Notes: a model not told the origin generated them from the sequence alone. A stretch of DNA of 64,000 nt from Mycobacterium mantenii (GCF_010731775.1 NZ_AP022590.1:4216001-4280000), one strand, 5' to 3'; shown: positions 49,302 to 58,935, counted from the first letter of the stretch. Translations and numbers: made by a program.

Positions 49302-52300
49302 GTGACCACCTGCGTCGACGCGCCGCGGCGTGCTGGGCCGCCGCGTGAACGCAGCGGTGAATACAGCGCGCGCCTTGCCGCCCTGGGCGGCTTTGCCGTC
49401 CGGCACAAGAGATTGGTGATCGGGGCGTGGATCGGCGTTGCGGTCATCCTCGCCGTCGCCTTCCCACAGCTGGAGACCGTCGTGCGCCGACAGTCGGTCC
49501 AGCTGTTGCCCGGCGACGTGGCGTCGTTTCAGGCGCTCGACCGCATGGCGACGGCGTTCGATGAGCGGGGCGCAAAGACCTCGATCGTCATTGCGATGGA
49601 AGACCCGGCCGGGCTGACCCCACCCGCCCGGCAACGCTACGACGCGCTCGTGGCCGCACTGCGCGCGGACAAGACTCACGTCCTGCTGGTCCAGGACCTG
49701 CTCGCCGATCCCATCACCAGAACCCACGCGTTGAGCGCGGACGGGAAAGCGTGGTTCCTGCCGATCGGTATCGCCGGCACACTCGGCGACCCCACGGCGG
49801 CCGCATCGGTGGACGCCGTGCGGGCGCAGGTTTCCTCCGTCTTCACCGGATCCTCGACCATCGCCTATGTCACCGGCCCGGCCGCGACCTTCCGCGATCA
49901 GATCGGCTCCGGCGAGCACGAACTGCTCTTGATCTCGGTCGCGACCGCCGCCCTCATCGGGCTCATCCTGCTGCTGGTCTATCGATCGGTGCCCACCGCC
50001 CTGCTGCCGCTGCTGGTCATCGGCGCGAGCGTGGCCGTTGGCCGGGGCGTGTTGTCGGCGCTGGGTGAATTCGGCGTTCCCGTCTCACAATTCACCATCG
50101 CATTCATGACCGCGGTGCTGTTGGGCGCCGGCACGGACTACAGCGTGTTCCTGATCAGCCGGTATCACGAGCAACGGCGACAGGGAAACGCCCCGGACCA
50201 GGCCATCATTCACGCGTGCGGCAGCATCGGGCGCGTCGTGTTGGCTTCGGCGGCCACGGTTGCTTTGGCGCTGGCGTCCATGGTGTTCGCGCACCTGAGC
50301 GTCTTCCAAGGCGTTGGCCCCGCCTGTGGCATTGCCGTTTTGATCGGATTCCTGGCCACCATCACACTGCTCCCACCGCTGTTGGCGCTGGCGGCCACCC
50401 GCGGCATCGCCGAACCCCGGGCCGACCTGTCGCGGCCGTACTGGAATCGGATCGCCGTCATGGTGGTTCGACGACCAACGCCATTCCTGGTCGCGAGTCT
50501 GGTGGCATTGCTGGCATTGGCCGGGTTCGTGGCCACCATGACGATCAGCTACGACGACCGCACAGGGCAACCGGCCGGCACCGCCAGCAATCGCGGCTAC
50601 CGGCTGCTGGATCGCCACTTTCCCAAAGACACCGTCATCAACGAATTCCTGCTCGTGCAGTCCGGCACCGACATGCGCACGGCGAAAGGACTCGCCGATC
50701 TCGACGCACTGGCCTCGCGAGTCGCCCAGCTGCCCGGGGTCACCCGTGTCTCCGGTGTCACTCGTCCGACCGGTAAACGGCTCGACCAGGCCCAATTATC
50801 GTGGCAGAACGGGCAAATCGGCGACAAGATGGCCGGCGCAGCCGCCGACGGCCTGGCCCACCGGGACGACCTGGCCAAGCTCACCAACGGAGCCGACCAA
50901 CTCGCGGCCGGTTTGGGCCAACTCGACGCCACACTGCGCCGCGCGCTTACGCCGCTGACGGATCTCTTGAACCAAGCACACGACACGGGCCAAACGCTGC
51001 AGACCGCCCGTCCCTTGCTGCAACAACTCAACGCCACCGCACCCGCCGTGGATCAGGCCGTCCACACCGGCGCGGGGCTGCGGCCGCTGGCCCAGCAAGC
51101 CACCGGCGCCATCGCGGCAATCGAACCCCTGATCGACGGCCTCAACACCTCCGCCTGGTGTGCGGCCACGCCGCAATGCGGGCAGCTACGCGACGAAACT
51201 CAGATACTGGTCACACTGCGCAACGGTGGATTCTTCGACCGGGTGGCCGGTCTCAGCGATCAGTTCAACCAAAACACCTCCCTCGCAAGCACACTCACTG
51301 ATGTTCAGAACGCCGCCACCACCCTGCAGCAGACGCTCGGCGCGGCCGGCGACCCCGCCGACCTCGCGGCCAACATCCACCGCCTGCAAGACGGGGTGAG
51401 CCGACTCGCCTCGGGCGCCCAGGCACTGGCCGCGGGGGTACATGCCCTGGCCGACAGCAATATCCGGCAGCTCAGCGGCATGAGCCAAATCGCCACCCAG
51501 CTGCAGAAATCCGCACGCGCCACGGCGGGATCGGATGCCGCCTCCGGCTTCTACCTCCCCCCGAACACATTCGACAATCGCCAATTCGGTGATCTGGCGC
51601 GCCAATTCATTTCCCCCGACGGACACACCGCCCGGTTCGCCATCACCTCTTCATACGATCCCTATTCCGCTGCCGCAATGGACCTGAACCACAAGATCAT
51701 TGACACCGCCAATGCCGCCCGGCCCAATACCTCGCTGGCCGGCACGACCATCTCAATGGCCGGCTTCACCGCCGTCAATTCCGACCTCCAGCACCTGCTG
51801 TCCGCCGACTTCGGCCGGCTGGCCACCACCACCCTGCTGATCGTCGGCCTCGTGTTGGTCCTGCTGCTGCGCGCCCTGGTCGCCCCGCTCTACCTGCTGG
51901 GCACCGTCGTCCTGAACTACTTCGCCGCCCTCGGACTGGGAGTGCTGGTCTTCCAGTACGGGCTCGGCCACGACATCGCCTGGCCCGTGCCGCTTCTCGC
52001 GTTCATCCTGTTGATCGCGGTGGGCGCCGACTACAACATGCTGGTGATCTCCCGCCTGCGTGAAGAATCCGTCCGCAGCATGCGCGTCGGCGTCCTGCGC
52101 ACCGTCACCAGCACCGGCTCCGTCATCACCTCCGCTGGGCTCATCTTCGCCGCCAGCATGTTCGGGCTCATGATCGGATCACTCGACATGATGATCCAAG
52201 CCGGCTTCATCATCGGCTGCGGACTGCTGCTGGACACCTTCGTCGTGCGAACCCTCACCGTCCCCGCTATCGCCACCCTGTTACGGGAGCGGAGCTGGTG

Positions 52301-52322
52301 GCCCCAGCGGCGAGGCGCGTGA
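49302..52322 (+). CDS. MmpL/RND-family transporter
   Basis: 1006 aa inner-membrane RND transporter of the MmpL type. Transmembrane helix 1 (RLVIGAWIGVAVILAVAFP) is followed by a periplasmic domain, the first helix bundle with GAGTDYSVFLISRYHE, a second periplasmic domain rich in Gln/Leu coiled-coil repeats (about residues 510-750), and the second bundle with GADYNMLVISRLREES. These Asp-Tyr pairs are the proton-relay motif. The GTG at 49302 has GGGGA 5 nt upstream; a TTG at 49269 is less likely. No MmpS partner is adjacent. The cargo is probably a lipid or drug. Confidence 0.9.
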   Translation: MTTCVDAPRRAGPPRERSGEYSARLAALGGFAVRHKRLVIGAWIGVAVILAVAFPQLETVVRRQSVQLLPGDVASFQALDRMATAFDERGAKTSIVIAMEDPAGLTPPARQRYDALVAALRADKTHVLLVQDLLADPITRTHALSADGKAWFLPIGIAGTLGDPTAAASVDAVRAQVSSVFTGSSTIAYVTGPAATFRDQIGSGEHELLLISVATAALIGLILLLVYRSVPTALLPLLVIGASVAVGRGVLSALGEFGVPVSQFTIAFMTAVLLGAGTDYSVFLISRYHEQRRQGNAPDQAIIHACGSIGRVVLASAATVALALASMVFAHLSVFQGVGPACGIAVLIGFLATITLLPPLLALAATRGIAEPRADLSRPYWNRIAVMVVRRPTPFLVASLVALLALAGFVATMTISYDDRTGQPAGTASNRGYRLLDRHFPKDTVINEFLLVQSGTDMRTAKGLADLDALASRVAQLPGVTRVSGVTRPTGKRLDQAQLSWQNGQIGDKMAGAAADGLAHRDDLAKLTNGADQLAAGLGQLDATLRRALTPLTDLLNQAHDTGQTLQTARPLLQQLNATAPAVDQAVHTGAGLRPLAQQATGAIAAIEPLIDGLNTSAWCAATPQCGQLRDETQILVTLRNGGFFDRVAGLSDQFNQNTSLASTLTDVQNAATTLQQTLGAAGDPADLAANIHRLQDGVSRLASGAQALAAGVHALADSNIRQLSGMSQIATQLQKSARATAGSDAASGFYLPPNTFDNRQFGDLARQFISPDGHTARFAITSSYDPYSAAAMDLNHKIIDTANAARPNTSLAGTTISMAGFTAVNSDLQHLLSADFGRLATTTLLIVGLVLVLLLRALVAPLYLLGTVVLNYFAALGLGVLVFQYGLGHDIAWPVPLLAFILLIAVGADYNMLVISRLREESVRSMRVGVLRTVTSTGSVITSAGLIFAASMFGLMIGSLDMMIQAGFIIGCGLLLDTFVVRTLTVPAIATLLRERSWWPQRRGA

Positions 52323-52928
52323 TCATCCGTCGAACATCGCATTGATCAGTCGGTGAAACACCTGCCCGACTTCGAGACGGGACCGCTCCGGGTCGTCCGC
52401 GGTCGCGATGACCATCGCCGCCTCGTCCAGCGCGCCGATCAGCACGTGCGCCAACGGCCGCACCGGTTGCTCGGCCAGCTGGCCGGCCCGGATCGCCTCG
52501 GCGAGCATCTGCTCGGTCATGCCCAGGCTGTACCGCTGGGCGACATCACGAAAACCGGCCCAGCCCAGCACGCTCGGGGCATCCAGCAGCATCAGCTGGC
52601 GCACCTCCGGATCGCCGGAGACGTCCAGCCACGCGTCGACCGCGGCCCGGACCGCTTCGGCGGGTGTGGTGGCTCCGGACTCGGCCACCATGACGGCCAT
52701 CCGCGCCATCACGTCCTGCTCGACGGCCTCGACGACCTCGCGGAATAGCGCTGCCTTGTCGGCGAATTGGTGGTACATCGCGCCCCGGGTGACCCCGGCC
52801 GCGCTGGCGATCTCCGGCGTCCCCACCTCGGTGTAACCCCGCAGCCCCCACAGCTTGCGGGCAGCCGAGATCAGCGCGTCGCGGGTCGCCGCGGAGCGCT
52901 CTTCCTGGGTCCGTCTCTTGCTTTCCAT
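52323..52928 (-). CDS. TetR-family regulator
   Basis: 201 aa TetR protein with helix-turn-helix TPEIASAAGVTRGAMYHQF and the linker ADKAALFREV. Its stop immediately abuts the convergent MmpL stop. It diverges from an alpha/beta hydrolase, and a 27-bp dyad lies 15 bp upstream of its ATG. It most likely controls itself and the hydrolase/SDR genes. Confidence 0.88.
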   Translation of the reverse strand: MESKRRTQEERSAATRDALISAARKLWGLRGYTEVGTPEIASAAGVTRGAMYHQFADKAALFREVVEAVEQDVMARMAVMVAESGATTPAEAVRAAVDAWLDVSGDPEVRQLMLLDAPSVLGWAGFRDVAQRYSLGMTEQMLAEAIRAGQLAEQPVRPLAHVLIGALDEAAMVIATADDPERSRLEVGQVFHRLINAMFDG

Positions 52929-52943
52929 ACAGCCTGTTGGTAA

Positions 52944-52970
52944 CTTACGAACAGGCAGCCTGTTTGTAAG
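52944..52970. promoter_or_regulatory. 27-bp TetR operator dyad
   Basis: CTTACGAACAGGC-A-GCCTGTTTGTAAG: 13-base arms with one mismatch, centred at 52957. An extra half-site GCCTGTTGGTAA (52932-52943) overlaps the TetR side. It lies 25 bp before the hydrolase ATG, covering its expected promoter. Confidence 0.82.
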
Positions 52971-52995
52971 TGTATCTCTGAACTAGGAGTTTGCT

Positions 52996-53826
52996 ATGTC
53001 GACGATCGACATTAGTGCCGGAACCATCCATTACGAAGCAACCGGACCCGAGGACGGCAGGCCCGTCGTCTTCGTGCACGGCTTCATGATGGGCGGCCAA
53101 CTGTGGCGCCAGGTCAGTGAACGTCTGGCCGCTCGTGGGTTGCGGTGCATCGCCCCGACCTGGCCGCTGGGTGCGCACCCCGAGCCGCTGCGCCGCGGCG
53201 CCGACCGGACCATCACCGGCGTCGCCTGCATGGTCGCCGAGGTACTCGACGCCCTCGACTTGCAGGACGTGGTGCTGGTCGGCAACGACACCGGCGGCGT
53301 CGTCACCCAGCTGGTAGCCGTGCATCATCGCGAGCGGCTGGGTGCGCTGGTGCTCACGAGTTGCGATGCGTTCGAACACTTTCCGCCACCTATCCTCAAG
53401 CCCGTCATCCTGGCGGCGAAGTCAAAGACATTGTTCCGCACCGCGATTCAGGCGGTACGGGCGCCGGCGGTGCGCAAGCGGGCCTTCGACGGGCTGGCGC
53501 ATCGCAACATCGATGAGCTCACCGAGATCTGGGTGCGCCCGGCGCTGTCGCTTCCGGCGGTCGCCGAAGACCTGCGACAGTTCTCGCTTTCGATGCGCAC
53601 CGAGGTCACCACGACGGTGGCGGCGCGGCTCTACGACTTCGACAAGCCGACGCTGATCGCATGGTCGGCCGACGACGTGTTCTTCGAACAGGAAGACGGC
53701 GCACGACTGGCCGCGACCATTCCCAACGCCCGGCTCGAAGTCATCGAGGGAGCCCGAACCTTCTCCATGATCGACCAGCCCGACCGGCTCGCCGATCTGC
53801 TGTCGACGATCGCGGTTCGCACCTGA
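52996..53826 (+). CDS. Alpha/beta-fold hydrolase with Asp nucleophile position
   Basis: 276 aa alpha/beta hydrolase. The oxyanion region is FVHGFMMGG. The nucleophile elbow reads LVGNDTGG, placing Asp98 where esterases have Ser, as in haloalkane dehalogenases and epoxide hydrolases. The C-terminal region where a catalytic His is expected reads EGARTFSMIDQP and lacks it. The enzyme may therefore be specialised or inactive. The ATG has AGGAG 6 nt upstream. It is transcribed away from the TetR gene and followed by an SDR. Confidence 0.82.
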   Translation: MSTIDISAGTIHYEATGPEDGRPVVFVHGFMMGGQLWRQVSERLAARGLRCIAPTWPLGAHPEPLRRGADRTITGVACMVAEVLDALDLQDVVLVGNDTGGVVTQLVAVHHRERLGALVLTSCDAFEHFPPPILKPVILAAKSKTLFRTAIQAVRAPAVRKRAFDGLAHRNIDELTEIWVRPALSLPAVAEDLRQFSLSMRTEVTTTVAARLYDFDKPTLIAWSADDVFFEQEDGARLAATIPNARLEVIEGARTFSMIDQPDRLADLLSTIAVRT

Positions 53827-53886
53827 CCGACGGGCCTTCTCGACGCTGACGCCGCCGGGCGCGCCGGTGGCGGTAGCGTCTTGGCC

Positions 53887-54657
53887 ATGTCAGATGCGAC
53901 GTCGCCCCTGCACGGCCGGCGAATCCTGGTGACCGGCGGCGCCACCGGTATCGGCGCGGCCGCCGTCGAAGTCCTCACGGCGGCGGGAGCCGAGGTGGCC
54001 GCGACGTATCACCAGACGCCGCCGCCGGAAGGCCTGGCGGCCGAGTGGCTGCAGTGCGACGTGCGCGTGGCCGACGCCGTCTCCGCGATGGTCGCCGAGG
54101 CGGCGCGGCGCCTGGGCGGACTCGACGTTCTCGTGAACGCCGCGGGCCTGTGGCAGGCGGGGATCCCCGGCCACATCGACGCCGACGCCATCTCGTTCCT
54201 GTTGGACACCAACGTCAAGGCGACCATCCTCACCAATCAGGCCGCCTACGCGGTGATGAAGGGCCAAGACCCCAAGGGCGGCAGGATCATCAACTTCGGG
54301 TCCTCCGAAGCGGTGATGGGCAGCCCGATCTCGGCGGTCTACGCGGCGACCAAGGGTGCGGTGCAGGCGTGGACGCGGTCGGCCGCCAAAGCCTGGGCCG
54401 GTGACAAGATCACCGTCAACGCGCTGGCGCCCGCGGTGCAGACGGCCGGTGCCGACAGGCTCCGGGATTTCCTCGGCCCGGACGCCGCGGCCCTGATCGA
54501 CCAGCAGATGCAAATGATGATCCCGCTCGGCGGCACCCTGGGCGAGGCCGCCCGCGACGTCGGGCCGATGCTGGTGTTTTTGGCCGGGCCCGGTTCGGGC
54601 TTCATCACCGGGCAATTGCTGGCGGTGGACGGCGGCCTGATGATGGTGGGCGGATAG
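53887..54657 (+). CDS. Short-chain dehydrogenase/reductase
   Basis: 256 aa SDR with TGGATGIG, VNAAG, catalytic YAATK and the C-terminal GQLLAVDGG. TAGCGT (53874-53879) ends 7 nt before the ATG at 53887 with no ribosome site, suggesting a leaderless transcript; a TTG at 53881 is the alternative. It follows the hydrolase by 60 bp and may be independently expressed. Confidence 0.86.
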   Translation: MSDATSPLHGRRILVTGGATGIGAAAVEVLTAAGAEVAATYHQTPPPEGLAAEWLQCDVRVADAVSAMVAEAARRLGGLDVLVNAAGLWQAGIPGHIDADAISFLLDTNVKATILTNQAAYAVMKGQDPKGGRIINFGSSEAVMGSPISAVYAATKGAVQAWTRSAAKAWAGDKITVNALAPAVQTAGADRLRDFLGPDAAALIDQQMQMMIPLGGTLGEAARDVGPMLVFLAGPGSGFITGQLLAVDGGLMMVGG

Positions 54658-54692
54658 GCAGCGCGACTAGCTACCAAAACCACTGCGCCGCA

Positions 54693-54845
54693 TCAGCTTT
54701 GAGTGTCGTCTTTCGGCGTGACCGATCGGCTGCCGCGACGGCGCCGGCCGGACGAGCGAACCGACCGCGATTCCGAGACTTCGTCACGTATTTCGCGCGC
54801 CCGGTTCCTGAGCAGGATCAGCGACCTGTGCAGTTCGAACAGCAT
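54693..54845 (-). CDS. Possible small basic protein
   Basis: A 50-codon frame (MLFELHRSLILLRNRAREI...) predicts a helix followed by an Arg/Ser-rich tail. It has no good ribosome site and no family I recognise. It is the only candidate in the 387-bp gap 54658-55044; the rest holds only the promoter and dyad of the ligase gene. Confidence 0.28.
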   Translation of the reverse strand: MLFELHRSLILLRNRAREIRDEVSESRSVRSSGRRRRGSRSVTPKDDTQS

Positions 54846-54992
54846 GGAGCCATGATCGCACCCCGATGCGGACGGACCCGCCATACACGCTGGCTTCAGC
54901 GGGAACCCTGGGCGAAATGGGCGTGAAGACTTTTCCAACACCATCGGTGCGGTGTGCGGCAGTTTCGCGGCGTTGAGCCGCCAGCTACTATA

Positions 54993-55005
54993 AGACGGAC
55001 CGTCT
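54993..55005. promoter_or_regulatory. Palindrome in the promoter of the FadD gene
   Basis: AGACGG-A-CCGTCT is an exact 13-bp dyad immediately after an AT-rich TACTATAAG stretch that could hold the -10 box, 39 bp before the ligase ATG. The form resembles TetR operators. No TetR gene is adjacent, so the regulator is unknown. Confidence 0.55.
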
Positions 55006-55044
55006 CGTCTCGTAGGATGGGCAGAGTGAAGGTGAATCCGGCCG

Positions 55045-56733
55045 ATGGCTGACGACACGATTCAAGCGCTGCTGCGTAAGCGCTTGACCGATGCATCGAT
55101 TGCGGTGAAATTCCGTGACGTGCAATGGACTTGGCGCCAGTACCTGGAGGGAGCCGCGGCGCGGGCCGCGGCACTGATCGCCGCCGCCGATCCGCACCGG
55201 CCGATGCACATCGGCGCGCTGTTGGCTAACACCCCCGAGATGGTCAGCCAGATGGCGGCGGCCGGGCTCGGTGGCTACGTACTGTGCGGACTGAACACCA
55301 CCCGGCGCGGTGAGGCGCTGGCCGCCGACGTTCGCCGCGCGGACTGCCAGTTCGTCGTGACCGACGCCGAACACCGGCCGCTGCTAGACGGCTTGGACCT
55401 TGGGGCGACGCAGATCCTCGACTCCTCGACGCCGCACTGGGGCGAATTCATCGCCGCCGCCGGTGAGCTGGAACCGCACCGTGAGGTGACCGCGATGGAC
55501 GCCTTCATGATGATCTTCACCTCGGGGACGAGCGGAAATCCCAAGGCGGTGCAGGTCTCCCACCTCATGGCGACGTTCGCGGGCCTCAATCTGGTCCAGC
55601 GCTTCGCCCTCACCGAACAGGACACCTGTTACGTCTCGATGCCGCTGTTCCACTCCAACGCAGTCGTCGCCGGATGGGCACCCGCGGTGTGCTCCGGTGC
55701 CGCGATGGTGCCGGCGAAGTTCTCGGCGAGCAGTTTCCTCGACGACATCCGCCGCTACGGCGCCACCTACATGAACTACGTCGGCAAACCGCTCGCGTAC
55801 ATCCTCGCCACCACCGAACGCGACGATGACGCCGACAATCCCCTGCGGGTGGCCTTCGGCAACGAGGCCAATGACAAGGACATCGACGAGTTCGGCCGCC
55901 GGTTCGGTGTGCAGGTCGAGGACGGGTTCGGCTCCACCGAGAACGCCGTCATCGTGATCCGCGAAGAGGGCACTCCCAAGGGCTCGATCGGGAAAGGCAT
56001 GGACGGGATCGCGATCTACAACAGCGACACGATCACCGAATGTGCGGTGGCCCGATTCGACGCCGACGGCGCCCTCGCCAACGCCGACGAGGCAATCGGC
56101 GAATTGGTCAACACGGCCGGTTCGGGCTTCTTCACCGGCTACTACAACGACCCGGACGCCAACGCCGAACGGATGCGTCACGGCATGTACTGGTCCGGGG
56201 ACCTGGCCTATCGCGACGCCGAGGGCTGGATTTACCTGGCCGGCCGCACCGCCGACTGGATGCGGGTGGACGGCGAGAACCTGGCCGCGGCGCCTATCGA
56301 GCGGATCCTGTTGCGCCACAGCGCCATCAGCCGGATCGCGGTCTACGCCGTGGCGGATGGCCACGTGGGTGACCAGGTGATGGCCGCGATCGTCCTCAAC
56401 GACGGTCACACCCTTGCGCCCGACGAATTCGAAGCGTTCCTCGACGCGCAGCCCGACCTGTCCCCAAAGGCCCGCCCGCGTTACGTCCGCATCGCGGCCG
56501 ACCTGCCCAGCACCGCCACGCACAAGGTGCTCAAGCGCCAGTTGATCGCGCAGGGTACGGCCGTGGGGCCGGACGAAGTGCTGTGGGAGCGCGAACCGCG
56601 GGGAACGGCCTACACGGTTCGTGGCGATCGCAAGGGCGGCGGAGCCGGGCGCGGCGGGTCGCCACCATCGGCTAACCCGGGTTCCTCGGTGCCCGACGCC
56701 GGATCTGACCCTTCGACCGCCGCACCCGTTTGA
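55045..56733 (+). CDS. Acyl-CoA synthetase (FadD17/FadD1-like)
   Basis: 562 aa adenylate-forming ligase. The P-loop motif is MIFTSGTSGNPKAV, then YVSMPLFHSNAVVAGW, NYVGKPLAYILAT, DGFGSTENAVIV, YWSGDLAYRD and catalytic Lys in LPSTATHKVLKRQL. The pattern matches FadD17/FadD1, ligases of the CoA-activating type linked to steroid or branched acids. The last 37 residues are a Gly/Ser/Pro-rich extension beyond the normal end and overlap the convergent PadR gene by 62 bp. It faces a thiolase/CoA-transferase operon, fitting beta-oxidation-like catabolism. Confidence 0.88.
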   Translation: MADDTIQALLRKRLTDASIAVKFRDVQWTWRQYLEGAAARAAALIAAADPHRPMHIGALLANTPEMVSQMAAAGLGGYVLCGLNTTRRGEALAADVRRADCQFVVTDAEHRPLLDGLDLGATQILDSSTPHWGEFIAAAGELEPHREVTAMDAFMMIFTSGTSGNPKAVQVSHLMATFAGLNLVQRFALTEQDTCYVSMPLFHSNAVVAGWAPAVCSGAAMVPAKFSASSFLDDIRRYGATYMNYVGKPLAYILATTERDDDADNPLRVAFGNEANDKDIDEFGRRFGVQVEDGFGSTENAVIVIREEGTPKGSIGKGMDGIAIYNSDTITECAVARFDADGALANADEAIGELVNTAGSGFFTGYYNDPDANAERMRHGMYWSGDLAYRDAEGWIYLAGRTADWMRVDGENLAAAPIERILLRHSAISRIAVYAVADGHVGDQVMAAIVLNDGHTLAPDEFEAFLDAQPDLSPKARPRYVRIAADLPSTATHKVLKRQLIAQGTAVGPDEVLWEREPRGTAYTVRGDRKGGGAGRGGSPPSANPGSSVPDAGSDPSTAAPV

Positions 56734-57322
56734 CCGGGTCTCGGCTTGTGCCGCCGGCGATCTCGTCACGCAGTTGGGAGATGTTGGAGATCTCCGCGTA
56801 CAGTCCGCGGATCGCGTAGTCCAGGACGGCGAACGAGTAGCGCTGTTCGGGGTCGTCGGTGATGCCGAGTTCGACCGACCGCTGCCGCGACCACAGTGCC
56901 TCGTCCAGCCGGGCCCGGGTCGCGTCGAGATGCCGGTCCAAGGTGTCGAGGACGTGTTCGGGATCCTGGCCGCGGGCCAGCCAGGTTTTGAGGATGACGG
57001 GGTGTTTGATGACTACCTGGTCCTGACCGGGGAAGTGCTGGACCCAGCGACGCAGTGCGTCCAGGCCGGCATCGGTGGTCTCGTACAGGGTGATCGCGCG
57101 CTTGCCCGATTGTGCGCCGATCTCGCTGACCATGCCCCGCTGCAGCAGACGGGTCAGTTCGCGCCGCACGTGGCTGACCGATGGAGACCAATAGAAGTGG
57201 CCGACAGAGAGTTCGGCGCGCATCTTGATCTCGCCGGCGGTGAGTTGCTCGTCGTTGGCCGCCAGCACCCCCAGGACCAGGTAGGCGGTGACGGGCAGTC
57301 CGTTGGCGGTTCTGGGGCTCAC
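56672..57322 (-). CDS. PadR-family regulator
   Basis: 216 aa PadR-type protein. The winged helix begins LPVTAYLVLGVLAANDEQLTA, with SVSHVRRELTRLLQRGMVSE and a wing KRAITLYETTDAG, followed by the Vir C-terminal helical domain (LDTLDRHLDATRARL). The GTG overlaps the DUF35 stop by 4 bp (GTGA). It is the last gene of the thiolase operon and so may regulate its own unit. Its basic C-terminus overlaps the antisense end of the ligase gene. Confidence 0.83.
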   Translation of the reverse strand: MSPRTANGLPVTAYLVLGVLAANDEQLTAGEIKMRAELSVGHFYWSPSVSHVRRELTRLLQRGMVSEIGAQSGKRAITLYETTDAGLDALRRWVQHFPGQDQVVIKHPVILKTWLARGQDPEHVLDTLDRHLDATRARLDEALWSRQRSVELGITDDPEQRYSFAVLDYAIRGLYAEISNISQLRDEIAGGTSRDPVKRVRRSKGQIRRRAPRNPG

Positions 57323-57753
57323 GAACCGTCTGTTTCCGCGCCGGTGAAGTACGGGAGCGTCACGTCGGTTCCCGCGGTGTGGAATTCCACGCGCACCCGC
57401 ATGCCGATGGTCAGGTCTTCCGGCGGCACGCCGACGACATTGGTCAGCATCTGGTAACCCTCGTCCAGGGTGATGATTGCCGGCGCATAGGGCGGGTCGA
57501 ATTCCGCTGTGACCGGCCGGTAAACGACCGTCCAGCTGTAGATCTCGCCCCGGCCGCCGCCCCGCTGCCAGCTGACGTCCTCCGAAAGGCATTGGCGGCA
57601 ATGCTCGGTCGGCGGGAAGTTCGCCGATCCGCAAGCGCCGCAACGCTGGTAGCGCAGCTCGTGGGCGCGGCATCCCTCCCAGAACGGAACGCTGACGTGG
57701 CTGCTCGCATGCGGGACGGACCCGGACTGGGGCCGCAATGGATCTGACGTCAT
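57319..57753 (-). CDS. DUF35 / OB-fold zinc-ribbon acyl-CoA-associated protein
   Basis: 144 aa DUF35 protein. A rubredoxin-like zinc ribbon uses Cys38, Cys41, Cys52 and Cys55 (CGACGSANFPPTEHCRQC), followed by an OB-fold (GEIYSWTVVYRP ... IGMRVRVEF). Such proteins pair with thiolase-fold partners, as in the Ltp2-ChsH2 steroid aldolase. Here the partner is the upstream gene; the start overlaps its stop (ATGA). Confidence 0.88.
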   Translation of the reverse strand: MTSDPLRPQSGSVPHASSHVSVPFWEGCRAHELRYQRCGACGSANFPPTEHCRQCLSEDVSWQRGGGRGEIYSWTVVYRPVTAEFDPPYAPAIITLDEGYQMLTNVVGVPPEDLTIGMRVRVEFHTAGTDVTLPYFTGAETDGS

Positions 57754-58910
57754 CGTGGTTCGTCTCCCAGGATCAGCACCGTCGTGAACAGGGCCCCCGC
57801 TCCCCCGTTGCTGCACAGCGCGACGTGCGCGTCGGGGACTTGAAGATCGCCGGCCCGTCCGCGCAGCTGCTGGACCGCGCGGATGGCGCGCTGCATCATC
57901 TGCGGGTTGGCGCCCGCATGGCTGAACGACATGGTTCCGCCGTCGGTGGTGATGGGATGGCTGCCGTCGATGGCGATGTGACCGTCGGCGACGAACGGTC
58001 CGCCCTCGCCGTCGCCGCAAAAGCCGAAAGCCTCGAGCTGACGGATGATTTCGAAGGAGAACGGGTCGTAGAGTTCCAGCACGTCGACGTCGTCGCGGCG
58101 CAATCCGGCGTGGGCGAACGCGCACTCGGCCGCGCGCCGGCCCACCACGCCGTTGACGTGATCGCCGCGCCGCCCGGCGAGGTCGTAGGCGGGCGGATGC
58201 TGGTATGACGGGCCGTGGAAATCCGCGCCACTGCCCAGCACGTAGATGGGTTGGCTTGCGCCGTCGATCTTTTCGACGTTCGCCACGACCAGTGCGCAGC
58301 CGCCTTCGGAGGTGGTGGCGCAATCCAGGAGGTGGAACGGGTCGGCGATGGGCCGGGACGCGGTGATGTCCGCGTGGGTGAACGGTCCACGGTCGTAGTA
58401 GACGGCTTCGGGATTGCGGGAGCCGTTGTTGCGGATGGTCGCCGCCACCATCGAAAGTTGTTCGCGCGTGGTGCCGTACACATGCATGTGTCGCCGCGCG
58501 ATGAGCGCGAACTCGGCGGTGGTGAACATGCCCCAGGGGGCGACGAATTCGTTCTCGGGCCGGGTCCACGGCGCCGTCGCCTCGTGGTCGCGGTATTCGC
58601 CGGCCTGGGCCGCGACCAGCACCACCACGTCGGCCATGCCGTGCTCGATGGCGGTGACCGCCTCGGTGATCATGCCGACCCCGAAAGCCAGGCCTTGCCA
58701 GGCCGGGCCGATGCGCAGGTCGTAGATCAACGAGGTCGACTGCGGGCTCGCGCTGATGCCGTCGACGTCGTCAAGCGTCAGGCCGGCATCGTCGAGCGCG
58801 CCCAGGATCGCCTTGATCGCCAGGCCGCGTGACGTTTCGCCGTCCAGCCGCCGGCCCTGCCGGGTGTTATGCACTCCGACGATCGCCGCGGTGCGCTTCG
58901 CCGCGGTCAC
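57750..58910 (-). CDS. Thiolase-fold lipid-transfer protein (Ltp/SCP2-thiolase type)
   Basis: 386 aa thiolase-superfamily protein. It opens AAIVGVHNTRQG and keeps the late motifs LYDPFSFEIIRQLEAFGF, GSHPITTDGG and the C-terminal CSNGGAGA. The usual thiolase nucleophile Cys is absent from the segment around GPAWQGLAFGVG, as in Ltp2-type aldolases rather than true thiolases. With the coupled DUF35 protein it probably forms a retro-aldolase acting on a hydroxyacyl-CoA. The GTG start has a short GGA site upstream. Confidence 0.86.
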   Translation of the reverse strand: MTAAKRTAAIVGVHNTRQGRRLDGETSRGLAIKAILGALDDAGLTLDDVDGISASPQSTSLIYDLRIGPAWQGLAFGVGMITEAVTAIEHGMADVVVLVAAQAGEYRDHEATAPWTRPENEFVAPWGMFTTAEFALIARRHMHVYGTTREQLSMVAATIRNNGSRNPEAVYYDRGPFTHADITASRPIADPFHLLDCATTSEGGCALVVANVEKIDGASQPIYVLGSGADFHGPSYQHPPAYDLAGRRGDHVNGVVGRRAAECAFAHAGLRRDDVDVLELYDPFSFEIIRQLEAFGFCGDGEGGPFVADGHIAIDGSHPITTDGGTMSFSHAGANPQMMQRAIRAVQQLRGRAGDLQVPDAHVALCSNGGAGALFTTVLILGDEPR

Positions 58911-58935
58911 GGATATTCCATTCCGTTACAGCCCT

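Noticed and set aside
55026..55052. Eight-codon GTG frame overlapping the FadD start
   Set aside because: Too short and without a ribosome site to be supported; such overlaps are expected by chance.
55384..56769. 461-codon minus-strand frame antisense to the FadD gene
   Set aside because: Gly/Val/Arg-rich shadow with no recognisable family; the ligase motifs lie on the other strand.
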